DNA of 64,000 nucleotides, from positions 2,467,001 to 2,531,000 of the forward strand of contig NZ_CP136336.1 of NCBI RefSeq assembly GCF_032681285.1, written 5' to 3'. This DNA is from Piscinibacter gummiphilus. GTDB taxonomy: Bacteria > Pseudomonadota > Gammaproteobacteria > Burkholderiales > Burkholderiaceae_C. Position numbers and translations under genes: made by a program. Below, piece by piece: positions 40,608 to 48,748 of this stretch (positions are counted from its first letter, which is position 1; each line of letters starts with the position of its first letter). The notes beneath the pieces were generated by a model. That model ran no database searches, was not told where the DNA came from, and was given only the letters and a program-made list of their open reading frames with translations.

Positions 40608-42707
40608 ATGGCCGGCCTCTCCGCATCCGATGACTTGAGCCCGCGGGCCTTCACCCGCCGGCTGAACCGGGTCTATGGCGCCTACGTGCTGGGGCTGCTG
40701 CTCTTCATCGCGGCGCTGGCCGGGCTTGAAGCGCTGGGCATGTCGCGCCGCTGGATCGGCGCGATCTTCCTGCTTTCGACGGTGTTGCTCTACGCGGGCA
40801 TCGGCGTGCTGTGCCGCACCTCGGATGCCGATGAGTACTACGTCGCCGGCCGGCGTGTGCCTGCGGCCTACAACGGCATGGCGACCGCGGCCGACTGGAT
40901 GTCGGCCGCGTCGTTCATCAGTCTGGCCGGCACCATGTACCTGCAGGGCTACGCGGGTCTGGCGTTCATCATGGGGTGGACCGGAGGCTACTGCCTCGTC
41001 GCGCTGCTGCTGGCGCCGTATCTGCGCAGCTTCGGCCAGTACACGATCCCCGATTTCCTGGGCGCGCGCTACGGCAGCCACGGCCCGCGCCTGATGGGGG
41101 TGCTGGCGGCGATCCTGTGCTCGTTCACCTATGTCGTGGCGCAGATCTATGCGATCGGGCTGATCGCGAGCCACCTTGTCGGCGTCGGCTTCGAGATCGG
41201 TGTGTTCCTCGGGTTGGGCGGAATCCTCGTGTGCTCGTTCCTCGGTGGCATGCGGGCAGTCACGTGGACGCAGGTGGCGCAGTACATCGTGCTGGTGGTG
41301 GCGTTCCTGGTGCCCGTGTTCTGGCTCTCGGTCAAGCAGACGGGCGTGCCACTGCCGCAGCTGGCCTATGGGCAGCAGCTGCAGAAGGTGACCGAGCGCG
41401 AGAACGCCTTGCGAGCCGACCCACGCGAGCTGGAGGTGATCGCGCTCTACAAGGTGCGGGCCGAGGAATACGCAGCCAAGCTGAAGGACATCCCGGCAGC
41501 ACTTGCGCGCGACCAGGAATCCGCGCGCCAGCGCGTGCAGCAGCTGCGCGCGGAAGACGCACCGCTCGCCCGCATTCAGGCGGCCGAGAAGGCTCTGCTG
41601 GCCTTGCCCCGCGATGCAGAGACGGCTCGCCGCATGTGGTCGCAGGCCAAGGCGGCGGCTGAGGCGAGGGCTCAGCCTCTTGGAGGGCTGCCGGCACACG
41701 GCACTGCCTATGCGGGTGACCCGAAGGGCACGGCCGCGCAGCAGCGTGAGTTCGACGACTCCCGGCGCAATTTCCTGGCGCTGGTCTTCTGCCTGACCAT
41801 CGGCACCGCGGCCCTGCCGCACCTCTTGATGCGCAGCTACACCACGCCCTCGGTGCGGCAGGCACGGCAGTCGGTGACGTGGTCGCTTTTCTTCATCCTG
41901 CTGCTGTACCTCTCGGCACCGGCATTGGCGGTGATGGTCAAGTTCGAGGTGTTCAACGTGCTTGTGGGCACGCCTTTCGACCAGCTGCCGGGTTGGATCG
42001 CCAATTGGGCCAAGGTCGACGCCGGGCTCCTGAGCGTGAGCGACATCAACCAGGACGGCGTGCTGCAGCTGGGCGAGATCCGCATCGGCAGCGACATGGT
42101 CGTGCTCGCCACGCCCGAGATTGCCGGGTTGCCCTTCGTGGTGTCGGGCATGGTGGCGGCGGGCGCTCTGGCTGCAGCGCTCTCCACGGCCGACGGCCTG
42201 CTGCTCACGATCTCGAATGCGCTCTCGCACGACGTGTACTTCAAGGTCATCGACGCGAGCGCATCCAACAGCCGGCGTGTCACCACCTCGAAGATGCTGC
42301 TGCTGGTCGTTGCCTTGAGCGCAGCGGCGGTTGCGGCGCAGAAGCCGGCCGACATCGTCTTCCTCGTGTCCGCCGCTTTCTCGATCGCGGGCTCGGCGCT
42401 CTTCTCGGCCTTGGTGCTGGGCGTGTTCTGGAAACGAGCCACGGCGACTGGCGCCGTCGCGGGCATGGTGGCTGGCCTCTCGGTCACGCTGTACTACATG
42501 ATCCGCAACGAAGCCTGGATGCGTGACATCTTTCACGTCGTGGTGCCGGTGGACCTCTGGCTCGGCATCCAGCCGATCTCGGCGGGGGTGTTCGGCGTGG
42601 CCGCCAGCCTCGTGGTCACCATCGTGGTAAGCCTGCTGACGCCGGGCCGCTCCTCGGCGAGCGAGGCCTTCCTGGAGCGCATCCGCTCTCCGCGCGTTCC
42701 TCAGTAA
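40608..42707 (+). CDS. Sodium:solute symporter (acetate permease-like, large VC_2705-type)
   Basis: A 699-residue SSS transporter with about 13 hydrophobic helices. The core signature is [27 protein letters not shown] near residues 82-108. A hydrophilic insert at about 258-375 is helical and charged ([27 protein letters not shown] stretches) and probably coiled. At residues 479-490 (42042-42077) a loop [12 protein letters not shown] matches the canonical EF-hand calcium site, next to a membrane segment. The large class usually pairs with a small DUF4212 subunit, not seen here. It may supply acetate or another monocarboxylate; position after ppsA suggests gluconeogenic growth. Confidence 0.85.
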   Translation: MAGLSASDDLSPRAFTRRLNRVYGAYVLGLLLFIAALAGLEALGMSRRWIGAIFLLSTVLLYAGIGVLCRTSDADEYYVAGRRVPAAYNGMATAADWMSAASFISLAGTMYLQGYAGLAFIMGWTGGYCLVALLLAPYLRSFGQYTIPDFLGARYGSHGPRLMGVLAAILCSFTYVVAQIYAIGLIASHLVGVGFEIGVFLGLGGILVCSFLGGMRAVTWTQVAQYIVLVVAFLVPVFWLSVKQTGVPLPQLAYGQQLQKVTERENALRADPRELEVIALYKVRAEEYAAKLKDIPAALARDQESARQRVQQLRAEDAPLARIQAAEKALLALPRDAETARRMWSQAKAAAEARAQPLGGLPAHGTAYAGDPKGTAAQQREFDDSRRNFLALVFCLTIGTAALPHLLMRSYTTPSVRQARQSVTWSLFFILLLYLSAPALAVMVKFEVFNVLVGTPFDQLPGWIANWAKVDAGLLSVSDINQDGVLQLGEIRIGSDMVVLATPEIAGLPFVVSGMVAAGALAAALSTADGLLLTISNALSHDVYFKVIDASASNSRRVTTSKMLLLVVALSAAAVAAQKPADIVFLVSAAFSIAGSALFSALVLGVFWKRATATGAVAGMVAGLSVTLYYMIRNEAWMRDIFHVVVPVDLWLGIQPISAGVFGVAASLVVTIVVSLLTPGRSSASEAFLERIRSPRVPQ

Positions 42708-42737
42708 GGGCTGCGCCGCCGCGGAGTGGTTTCAGAG

Positions 42738-42758
42738 TACAATCGCGGGCTTACCTTG
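42738..42758 (+). promoter_or_regulatory. Promoter of the rpsF-priB-rpsR-rplI operon
   Basis: TACAAT (42738-42743) is followed immediately by CGCGGGCTTACCTTG. The segment after the hexamer repeats the rpsB promoter start region. No convincing -35 lies 17 bp upstream. The 110-nt leader contains a GCCTGG/CCAGGC hairpin (42784-42801) and smaller hairpins before the AAGGAG site. Confidence 0.55.
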
Positions 42759-42864
42759 CCACACCCGGTCTGATGGTCGCTTCGCCTGGATTTCGCCAGG
42801 CCTCCTGCCAGAAAGACAAGACGCTCACGGGGTGGCTTCCACACTGGAAACCAGAAGGAGTCTT

Positions 42865-43230
42865 ATGCGTCATTACGAAATCATCCTGCTCATCCATCCG
42901 GATCAGAGCGAACAGGTTCCGGCCATGCTGGAGCGCTACAAGGGCATCGTCACCAACGGTGGTGGCAAGGTGCACCGAGTGGAAGATTGGGGCCGTCGTC
43001 AGATGGCTTACCTGATCCAGAAGCTGGCCAAGGCCCACTACCTCTGCATCAACATCGAATGCAGCAAGGAAGTGCTCGGCGAGCTCGAGACCGGCTTCCG
43101 CTTCAACGACGCCGTGCTGCGTCACCTGACCGTCGTCAAGGACAAGGCCGAGACCGGCCCGTCGGTGATGATGAAGTCGGTGGAAAAGGACGAGGCTCGC
43201 AAGGCCCCCCAGCAGGAGGCTTCGGCCTGA
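42865..43230 (+). CDS. rpsF: 30S ribosomal protein S6
   Basis: A 121-residue S6. [21 protein letters not shown] and [19 protein letters not shown] are family signatures. ATG 42865 follows AAGGAG (42855-42860); an in-frame upstream start would add unrelated residues. The C-terminal tail is charged. S6 binds S18, encoded two genes downstream. Confidence 0.97.
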   Translation: MRHYEIILLIHPDQSEQVPAMLERYKGIVTNGGGKVHRVEDWGRRQMAYLIQKLAKAHYLCINIECSKEVLGELETGFRFNDAVLRHLTVVKDKAETGPSVMMKSVEKDEARKAPQQEASA

Positions 43231-43267
43231 TTGAAAGTGCCCCGGCGCTCCTCACGGCGAGGCTGGC

Positions 43268-43549
43268 ATGAACCGAATGGTTCTGTCGGCGCAGCTGGTG
43301 GAGCGAGGTGCAGTGCGCTACACCCCCGCTGGTCTTCCAGCTTGCGATTTCGGGCTCAAGCACGAATCGCAGGTCACCGAAGCCGGCATCCCCCGCAAGG
43401 TCTCGCTGGAGATGCGCGCGGTGGCGATCGGGGATCTCGCACAGCGGCTCATGAAGCTGGAGATCGGATCGACCGGCACCTTCGCTGGTTTTCTGACCCA
43501 CCAGCGCAATGGCCGAGGCACCGTCCTGCATGTGACCGAATTCGAATGA
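43268..43549 (+). CDS. priB: Primosomal replication protein N (PriB)
   Basis: A 93-residue single OB-fold ssDNA-binding protein derived from SSB that bridges PriA and DnaT at stalled forks. MNRMVLSAQLVERGAVRYTPAGLPACDFGL is the conserved start (residues 1-30). Position between rpsF and rpsR is the standard betaproteobacterial location. Confidence 0.93.
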   Translation: MNRMVLSAQLVERGAVRYTPAGLPACDFGLKHESQVTEAGIPRKVSLEMRAVAIGDLAQRLMKLEIGSTGTFAGFLTHQRNGRGTVLHVTEFE

Positions 43550-43610
43550 GCTGCAGTCGCCGAAGACCAGCTCTTGTTTGTTCCGGATTGAATTTCTAGA
43601 GAGGTGAAAT

Positions 43611-43901
43611 ATGCCCCCGCCACGTGGTAAAGGTCGGTTCTCGAAGGACCGCAAGCCCAAGCGCAACCAACAGTCCCTGCTGTTCCGCCGCAAGCGCTTC
43701 TGCCGCTTCACGGTGACCGGTGTCGAACAGATCGACTACAAGGACATCGACACGCTGCGCGACTTCATCGGTGAAAACGGCAAGATCACGCCCGCCCGCC
43801 TGACCGGCACGCGCGCGTTCTTCCAGCGCCAGCTCACCACCTGCATCAAGCGCGCTCGCTTCCTGGCCCTGCTGCCGTACAGCGACCAGCACAAGGTCTA
43901 A
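43611..43901 (+). CDS. rpsR: 30S ribosomal protein S18
   Basis: A 96-residue S18. [28 protein letters not shown] and [29 protein letters not shown] are the family core, read from positions 43687-43870. The N-terminus is Lys/Arg-rich. The ATG follows GAGAGGTG. Confidence 0.97.
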   Translation: MPPPRGKGRFSKDRKPKRNQQSLLFRRKRFCRFTVTGVEQIDYKDIDTLRDFIGENGKITPARLTGTRAFFQRQLTTCIKRARFLALLPYSDQHKV

Positions 43902-43913
43902 GGAGCAATCGAC

Positions 43914-44366
43914 ATGCAAGTGATCCTGCTCGAAAAAGTGGCCAACCTCGGCAACCTGGGCGACGTCGTCAAGGTGAAAGACGGTTATGCCCGCAACTTC
44001 CTGATCCCGACCCGCGCCGCACGCCGTGCGACCGAGGCCGCGATCAAGGAATTCGAAGCCCGCCGTGCCGAACTCGAGAAGGCCGCCGCTGAAAAGCTGT
44101 CGGCCGCTCAAGCCCTCGGCGAGAAGATGAACGGCCGCACCGTCCACATCACGCAAAAGGCGGGTGTGGATGGCCGACTGTTCGGCTCGGTGACCAACCA
44201 CGACGTGGCCGAAGCGCTCAGCCGCATCGACTTCAAGGTGGCCAAGGCCCAGGTGCGCATGCCCAACGGTCCGCTGAAGACCGTTGGCGAGCACACCGTG
44301 ACCGTGGCACCGCACACCGATGTGGTGGTCGAGGTCAAGGTCGTGGTGGTTGGTGAAACCGACTGA
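43914..44366 (+). CDS. rplI: 50S ribosomal protein L9
   Basis: A 150-residue L9 with two globular domains joined by a long helix. [28 protein letters not shown] is the canonical start (residues 1-28); the C-terminal domain includes [14 protein letters not shown]. It is the last gene of the operon and is followed by a strong terminator. Confidence 0.97.
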   Translation: MQVILLEKVANLGNLGDVVKVKDGYARNFLIPTRAARRATEAAIKEFEARRAELEKAAAEKLSAAQALGEKMNGRTVHITQKAGVDGRLFGSVTNHDVAEALSRIDFKVAKAQVRMPNGPLKTVGEHTVTVAPHTDVVVEVKVVVVGETD

Positions 44367-44388
44367 GGTTTACCCGCGCTCTGCGATG

Positions 44389-44418
44389 AAGGGTCGGCTC
44401 TGCCGGCCCTTTTTCTTT
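44389..44418 (+). terminator. Rho-independent terminator of the rpsF-rplI operon
   Basis: AAGGGTCGGC (44389-44398) pairs with GCCGGCCCTT (44402-44411, one G-U pair) around loop TCT and is followed by TTTTCTTT. Confidence 0.9.
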
Positions 44419-44505
44419 GCGGGCTCTTGATTTCCACCCAAGGCCCACCGAATTTCCCCAGGCTTGTCCACAGGCGTGGCAGGAGCCCCTTCGTATCATT
44501 TCCCG

Positions 44506-45930
44506 ATGGCCGCCGTCTTCTCGAATAACGATTTCCCGGGCTCTTCCAGGGGGGACGACGAAGTCGCTCGCCTGCGCATCCCACCGCATTCCATCGAAGC
44601 CGAGCAGAGCGTGCTTGGCGGTCTGCTGATCGACAACAGTGCCTGGGACCGCGCCGGTGACCTGCTCAATGACAGCGACTTCTATCGCCATGAGCATCAG
44701 CTCATCTATGCGGCCATCGGTGGCCTGATCAACAACTCCAAGCCTGCCGACGTCATCACCGTTTTCGAGCAGTTGCAAGGGCTTGGCAAGGCCGAAGCCT
44801 GCGGGGGCCTCGTGTACCTCAATGCGCTCGCGCAGAGCGTGCCGAGCGCGGCCAACCTGCGGCGTTACGCCGAGATCGTGCGCGAGCGGGCGGTGCTGCG
44901 CAAACTGGTCGCTGCCAGCGATGAGATCGCCACCGCCGCCTTCAACCCGCAAGGCCGGCCGGTGCCGCAGATCCTCGACGAAGCCGAGAGCAAGATCTTC
45001 AAGATCGGCGAAGAAGGCTCTCGCTCGCGCCAGGGTTTCATCAGCATGGACACGCTCGTGGTGCAGCTGATCGATCGCGTGAACGAGCTGCACGAGAACG
45101 GCGCCGAAGAAGTGACCGGCGTGCGCACCGGCTTCTACGACATGGACAAGATGACCGCCGGCCTGCAGCCCGGCGACCTCATCGTGCTGGCCGCGCGCCC
45201 CTCGATGGGCAAGACGGCGTTCGCGCTCAACATCGCCGAGAACGTGGCGGTCAACGAAGGCCTGCCGGTCGTCGTGTTCTCGATGGAAATGGGCGCGGCC
45301 CAGCTGGCCTTGCGGATGGTCGGCTCGCTCGGCCGCATCGACCAGGGCCACCTGCGCACCGGCAAGCTGCACGACGACGAATGGGGACGCCTGTCCGAGG
45401 CGGTCGAGAAGCTCGGAAAGGCTGCCGTCTTCATCGACGAAGGCTCGGCCCTGAGCCCGAGCGAGCTGCGCGCCCGGGCGCGCCGCCAGGCCCGCCAATG
45501 CGGCCAGCTCGGCCTGATCGTGGTCGACTACCTGCAGCTCATGAGCGGCAGCGGCGGTGGTTCGGAAGAGAACCGCGCCACTGTGATCGGCGAGATCTCG
45601 CGCGGCCTGAAGTCGCTCGCCAAGGAACTGAAGTGCCCGGTGATCGCGCTCTCTCAGCTCAACCGAAGCGTGGAGACCCGCACCGACAAGCGGCCGATGA
45701 TGAGCGACCTGCGCGAGTCGGGCGCGATCGAGCAGGACGCCGACGTGATCATGTTCATCTACCGCGACGACTACTACATGAAGGAGCAGTCGAAGGAGCC
45801 CGGCGTGGCCGAGATCATCATCGGCAAGCAGCGTAACGGCCCGACCGGCACGGTGAAGCTGGCATTCCTCAAGCCGCTCACGAAGTTCGAGAACATGGCC
45901 CCGGGGAGCGGGGGCGACGACTTCTACTGA
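44506..45930 (+). CDS. dnaB: Replicative DNA helicase DnaB
   Basis: A 474-residue hexameric helicase. The N-terminal domain starts LRIPPHSIEAEQSVLGGLLID; the RecA-like C-terminal domain contains DLIVLAARPSMGKTAFAL (Walker A), VVDYLQLM (Walker B) and GEISRGLKSLAKELKCPVIALSQLNR. ATG 44506 is favoured; a TTG at 44464 would add 14 residues. AGGAG lies 20 nt upstream, too far to be ideal, so the start is slightly uncertain. A DnaA-box-like TTGTCCACA lies at 44464-44472. Confidence 0.95.
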   Translation: MAAVFSNNDFPGSSRGDDEVARLRIPPHSIEAEQSVLGGLLIDNSAWDRAGDLLNDSDFYRHEHQLIYAAIGGLINNSKPADVITVFEQLQGLGKAEACGGLVYLNALAQSVPSAANLRRYAEIVRERAVLRKLVAASDEIATAAFNPQGRPVPQILDEAESKIFKIGEEGSRSRQGFISMDTLVVQLIDRVNELHENGAEEVTGVRTGFYDMDKMTAGLQPGDLIVLAARPSMGKTAFALNIAENVAVNEGLPVVVFSMEMGAAQLALRMVGSLGRIDQGHLRTGKLHDDEWGRLSEAVEKLGKAAVFIDEGSALSPSELRARARRQARQCGQLGLIVVDYLQLMSGSGGGSEENRATVIGEISRGLKSLAKELKCPVIALSQLNRSVETRTDKRPMMSDLRESGAIEQDADVIMFIYRDDYYMKEQSKEPGVAEIIIGKQRNGPTGTVKLAFLKPLTKFENMAPGSGGDDFY

Positions 45931-46069
45931 GCCGCTGCCGGTGCGCGCCGAAAGCCGTGCCGCCACGAGGGGCAGACCTGCGCAAGAGCAAATCAGCGAA
46001 CCTGGTCTCGGCATAAGGTGGGCAATCAACGCCACTCACCCGCTCGCAGCGGGTCTCACAGGAGCCACC

Positions 46070-46453
46070 ATGCCATCGTCTCGCGCCGTTCTCTGGATCG
46101 ACCACCACAGCGCTCAGCTCGCGCCGCTCGATGAACCGGCGAGTGAGGTACGGCGGATCCACGAGCACACGCATCACACGCGCCAGCATGGCAGTGCCGT
46201 GCGCAGCGAACATGAATTCTTCGCCGACGTGTGCGAGGCGCTTTCCGGGGTGGCCAAGGTGCTGGTCACGGGCTCTCATCAGGCACAGGCCGATTTCGCC
46301 CGCTACGTCGAAAAGCACCGGCCCGCCATCTCGCCGCGCATCGTGGGCTGGGAGACCGTGGATCACCCCACGCCGGCGCAGCTGCAGGCGCTGGCGCGCG
46401 AGTTCTTCGTCAAGTACGAACTCTTCGCGAGCGGCCCGACCACGCCGGTCTGA
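46070..46453 (+). CDS. Conserved hypothetical, eRF1-domain/host-attachment-like protein
   Basis: A 127-residue protein: a strand AVLWIDHHSAQL, a histidine-rich loop HEHTHHTRQH, then an alpha/beta stretch KVLVTGSHQAQADFARYVEKH and GWETVDHPTPAQLQALAREFF. It resembles short proteins annotated translational machinery protein or host attachment protein with an L7Ae/eRF1-like fold; this is recognition of pattern, and function is unknown. ATG 46070 follows AGGAG (46060-46064), directly after a 7-bp hairpin ACCCGCT/AGCGGGT (46038-46054). It is monocistronic and convergent with the OmpA-like gene. Confidence 0.65.
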   Translation: MPSSRAVLWIDHHSAQLAPLDEPASEVRRIHEHTHHTRQHGSAVRSEHEFFADVCEALSGVAKVLVTGSHQAQADFARYVEKHRPAISPRIVGWETVDHPTPAQLQALAREFFVKYELFASGPTTPV

Positions 46454-46483
46454 AGAAGGCCCAGCCGTCGGCCCTGCGGAGGA

Positions 46484-47374
46484 TCATTCGGGGACCGGCG
46501 CGAAGACGATTTCGACCCGCCTGTTCATCTGGCGGCCTGCGGGCGTGCTGTTGTCGGCGATCGGAGATTCTTCGCCTCTTGCCTGGGTCGTGAGGTGGGC
46601 CGATGGCACGCCCAGGTTCACCAACGCCGCCATCACCGCATCGGCACGTCGGCCAGAGAGTTCCAGGTTGGCGCTTTCCGTTCCCACGCTGTCGGTGTAG
46701 CCCTCGATCGATGCAGTGCGTTGCGGGTCGCGCCTGAACGCATCGGCCAGCTTTGCCATGTTGCGCATGCCTTCGGCGCGGAGCTGCGACTTTCCGCTGT
46801 CGAAGAGCACGTCGCCCAGCGTGACCACGATGCCGCGCTCGGTCTTCTTCGCTTTCATGTCGGCAAGAAGCCCCTCCAGGTTGTTCACCCGTGCATCGCG
46901 GCGCTCGACCATCTCCTTGTCGCGTTCCGCCTGCGTCTTGGCCACGGCCAGGTCGGTGGTCTTCTGTGCGTTGATGCGCTGAGACTCGGCCAGTTGCTGT
47001 TTTGCGGTGTCGGCTTCGGAGGTGCGCACCGCCAGGCGGACGCGATCGCGCTCCATCGATGCCTGTGCGGTGACGGCCTGGTCGGCCAGGCTGGTGGCGG
47101 TGTCCTGGGCGATCGTCACGCGCTGGCCGGTCATGTAGGCGAGGTGGTCGATGGTGGCCGTGTTCTCGCCTGCCGACCAGGCTTTTTCCGCCAGTCGGAG
47201 GGTGTCGTCGGCCCGCTTGAGCTCTTGCGGGGCGAGTGACACCACCTGCGCGTCGCCCTGAGCCGAGCGCACTCGGGTGCGGGCCTGCTCAAGGGCGCCG
47301 TTGGGGGTGGGGCCTGTTGCACAGGCCGTGAGGGTGGCGGCCAGGGCCGAAAGACAAAGTGTGCGGTGGTTCAT
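46484..47374 (-). CDS. DUF4398 + OmpA-domain lipoprotein
   Basis: A 296-residue outer-membrane lipoprotein. The lipobox LTAC gives lipid cysteine 18. Residues about 20-95 resemble DUF4398 helices, a coiled coil rich in Glu, Gln and Lys covers about 95-180, and the C-terminal OmpA peptidoglycan-binding domain includes GDVLFDSGKSQLR, IEGYTDSVGTESANLELSGRRA and NRRVEIVF. It probably ties the outer membrane to the cell wall. The gene follows the DUF4398 lipoprotein gene by 12 bp, so the two form an operon, perhaps a duplication plus domain fusion. Confidence 0.85.
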   Translation of the reverse strand: MNHRTLCLSALAATLTACATGPTPNGALEQARTRVRSAQGDAQVVSLAPQELKRADDTLRLAEKAWSAGENTATIDHLAYMTGQRVTIAQDTATSLADQAVTAQASMERDRVRLAVRTSEADTAKQQLAESQRINAQKTTDLAVAKTQAERDKEMVERRDARVNNLEGLLADMKAKKTERGIVVTLGDVLFDSGKSQLRAEGMRNMAKLADAFRRDPQRTASIEGYTDSVGTESANLELSGRRADAVMAALVNLGVPSAHLTTQARGEESPIADNSTPAGRQMNRRVEIVFAPVPE

Positions 47375-47386
47375 GACGGGCTCCGT

Positions 47387-47770
47387 TCAGCGCGTGGACT
47401 TGCGGTTGAGTTCTTCGCGAAGGGCGCGTGCGGCCTCACGCGTTTCCTGGGCCGCCAGACGAGAGCGTGCGGCCTCCGCCCGGACCTGGGCCACTTGGGC
47501 ATCGATCTGTGCCTGCTCGGCCAGCATGGCCGCGCTTTCATAGTCGCTTCGCGCGTCGGCCCGCTGGGCGCTGGCGAGCTTGTCTTGCGCGCGCTGCAAC
47601 TCGAGTGGGGCGAGCTCGGCCGTGCTGCCGGTGCTGGCGCGCCGGACGGCGGCGTCGGCAACCGCCATCTCCTGGGTGGGTCGCGGTGGGCTCGCGCAAG
47701 CGCCAAGCGCGGTCGCGAACACCAAGCAGAGTGCGGCGGTGGCAACGGGTGTGGAGATGAAGGCTCTCAT
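47387..47770 (-). CDS. DUF4398 lipoprotein
   Basis: A 127-residue lipoprotein; lipobox LGAC gives cysteine 25. The mature part is nearly all helix, with Ala/Glu/Arg-rich heptads such as LAPLELQRAQDKLASAQRAD and AEAARSRLAAQETREAARAL. It matches the DUF4398 family, which is of unknown function and often sits next to OmpA-like genes. A palindrome of the proposed Crp/Fnr-type motif lies 100 bp upstream (47870-47883). Confidence 0.8.
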   Translation of the reverse strand: MRAFISTPVATAALCLVFATALGACASPPRPTQEMAVADAAVRRASTGSTAELAPLELQRAQDKLASAQRADARSDYESAAMLAEQAQIDAQVAQVRAEAARSRLAAQETREAARALREELNRKSTR

Positions 47771-47869
47771 GTGAATCCTCGGTGGTACAGCACGAACCGC
47801 ATGCTTGCGGGCCGGCCCGAGGCTGGCGATCAGAGCCTGCAGTGTGGTGCGTCTCGTGCAGACGGTCTG

Positions 47870-47883
47870 TCTGCCAGCGCACC
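47870..47883. promoter_or_regulatory. Candidate Crp/Fnr-type operator upstream of the DUF4398 lipoprotein operon
   Basis: GTCTGCCAGCGCAC matches 12 of 14 bases of the palindrome at 52134 and, with six flanking bases, 18 of 20 bases of the reverse of 52466-52485. On the minus strand CACACT (47842-47847) follows after 22 bp, the same hexamer and spacing seen at 52170. See the finding on this motif. Confidence 0.5.
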
Positions 47884-47884
47884 C

Positions 47885-48604
47885 TCAGCTGGCAACGTCA
47901 GGCGGCAGGAGTCGGTCGTACTCGCGCTTGACGACCGCGTAGCACTCGCAGGCGCGCTTCTCCAGCGCCGGGCGGTCAAGCACGCTGATGTGGCCGCGGC
48001 GGTAGCTGATGAGGCCAGCGTCCTGCAGCCGACCCGCGGCCTCGGTCACGCCTTCGCGGCGGACGCCCAGCATGTTGGCGATCAGCTCCTGGGTCATCAC
48101 GAGTTCGCTGGAACGCAGGCGGTCCAGACTCAACAGCAGCCAGCGGCACAGCTGCTGGTCGAGCGAGTGGTGGCGGTTGCACACGGCCGTCTGCGACATC
48201 TGCGTGAGAAGCGCCTGGGTGTAGCGCAGCAGCAGGTGCAATACCGGCCCCGCACGGTTGAACTCCAGCATCATCACGCTCGCACGCAGTCGGTAGCCGC
48301 GGCCGGCACTCTGCACGACGGCACGGCTGGTGGTGGAGTCGCCACCCATGAAGAGCGAGATGCCCACCACGCCCTCGAAACCCACCACGGCGATCTCGGC
48401 CGAGGCGCCGTCTTCCAGCACGTAGAGCAGGGAGGCGATGGCGGTCGTGGGGAAGTAGACGTGGCTCAATCGCATGCCGCTTTCGTAGAGCACCTTGCCG
48501 AGCGGCATGTCGATGGGCTCCAACTCGGGCAGCCAGCGCTCCCGCTCGGCTGGTGGCAGCGCGGCGAGCAGATGGTTTTGCAGGGGATCGTCACCGATGG
48601 TCAT
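47885..48604 (-). CDS. Crp/Fnr family transcriptional regulator
   Basis: A 239-residue regulator. The cyclic-nucleotide-binding-like beta-roll spans about 10-130 (GKVLYESGMRLSHVYFPTTAIASLLYVLEDG, positions 48405-48500) and the winged helix-turn-helix about 155-215 (MTQELIANMLGVRREGVTEAAGRL). No N-terminal cysteine cluster is present, so it is not an oxygen-sensing Fnr; the effector is unknown. ATG 48604 follows GGAGG; an upstream start would enter the promoter. A TATACT box and an AGCACC/GGTGCT repeat precede it. It is flanked by genes with the recurrent palindrome and is the obvious candidate regulator. Confidence 0.88.
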   Translation of the reverse strand: MTIGDDPLQNHLLAALPPAERERWLPELEPIDMPLGKVLYESGMRLSHVYFPTTAIASLLYVLEDGASAEIAVVGFEGVVGISLFMGGDSTTSRAVVQSAGRGYRLRASVMMLEFNRAGPVLHLLLRYTQALLTQMSQTAVCNRHHSLDQQLCRWLLLSLDRLRSSELVMTQELIANMLGVRREGVTEAAGRLQDAGLISYRRGHISVLDRPALEKRACECYAVVKREYDRLLPPDVAS

Positions 48605-48665
48605 GCGCGCGCCTCCTTTGCCCGAGGGCAACCCGGCCATCGCGTGGAGCATGACGCGCGGTGAC

Positions 48666-48693
48666 AGCACCCGCGGTGCTTGCAACGAGTATA
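48666..48693 (-). promoter_or_regulatory. Promoter/operator region of the Crp/Fnr gene
   Basis: On the minus strand TATACT (48688-48693) is followed at about the transcription start by the inverted repeat AGCACC-CGC-GGTGCT (48666-48680). The repeat could be an operator or a 5'-end hairpin. No clear -35 is seen. Confidence 0.45.
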
Positions 48694-48748
48694 GGCAGGG
48701 GCTCCGGCGGCGGCAGGAGAACCCTTCGTCTGCCGTGGCGTCAGCGAT

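Noticed and set aside
38120..40654. An 844-codon minus-strand open frame opposite ppsA
   Set aside because: Antisense shadow of a strongly biased gene; His/Gly/Ala/Asp-rich with no recognisable motif.
40371..42536. A 721-codon minus-strand open frame opposite the symporter gene
   Set aside because: Shadow frame; composition dominated by Arg, His, Gln and Gly, whereas the plus frame has clear membrane helices.
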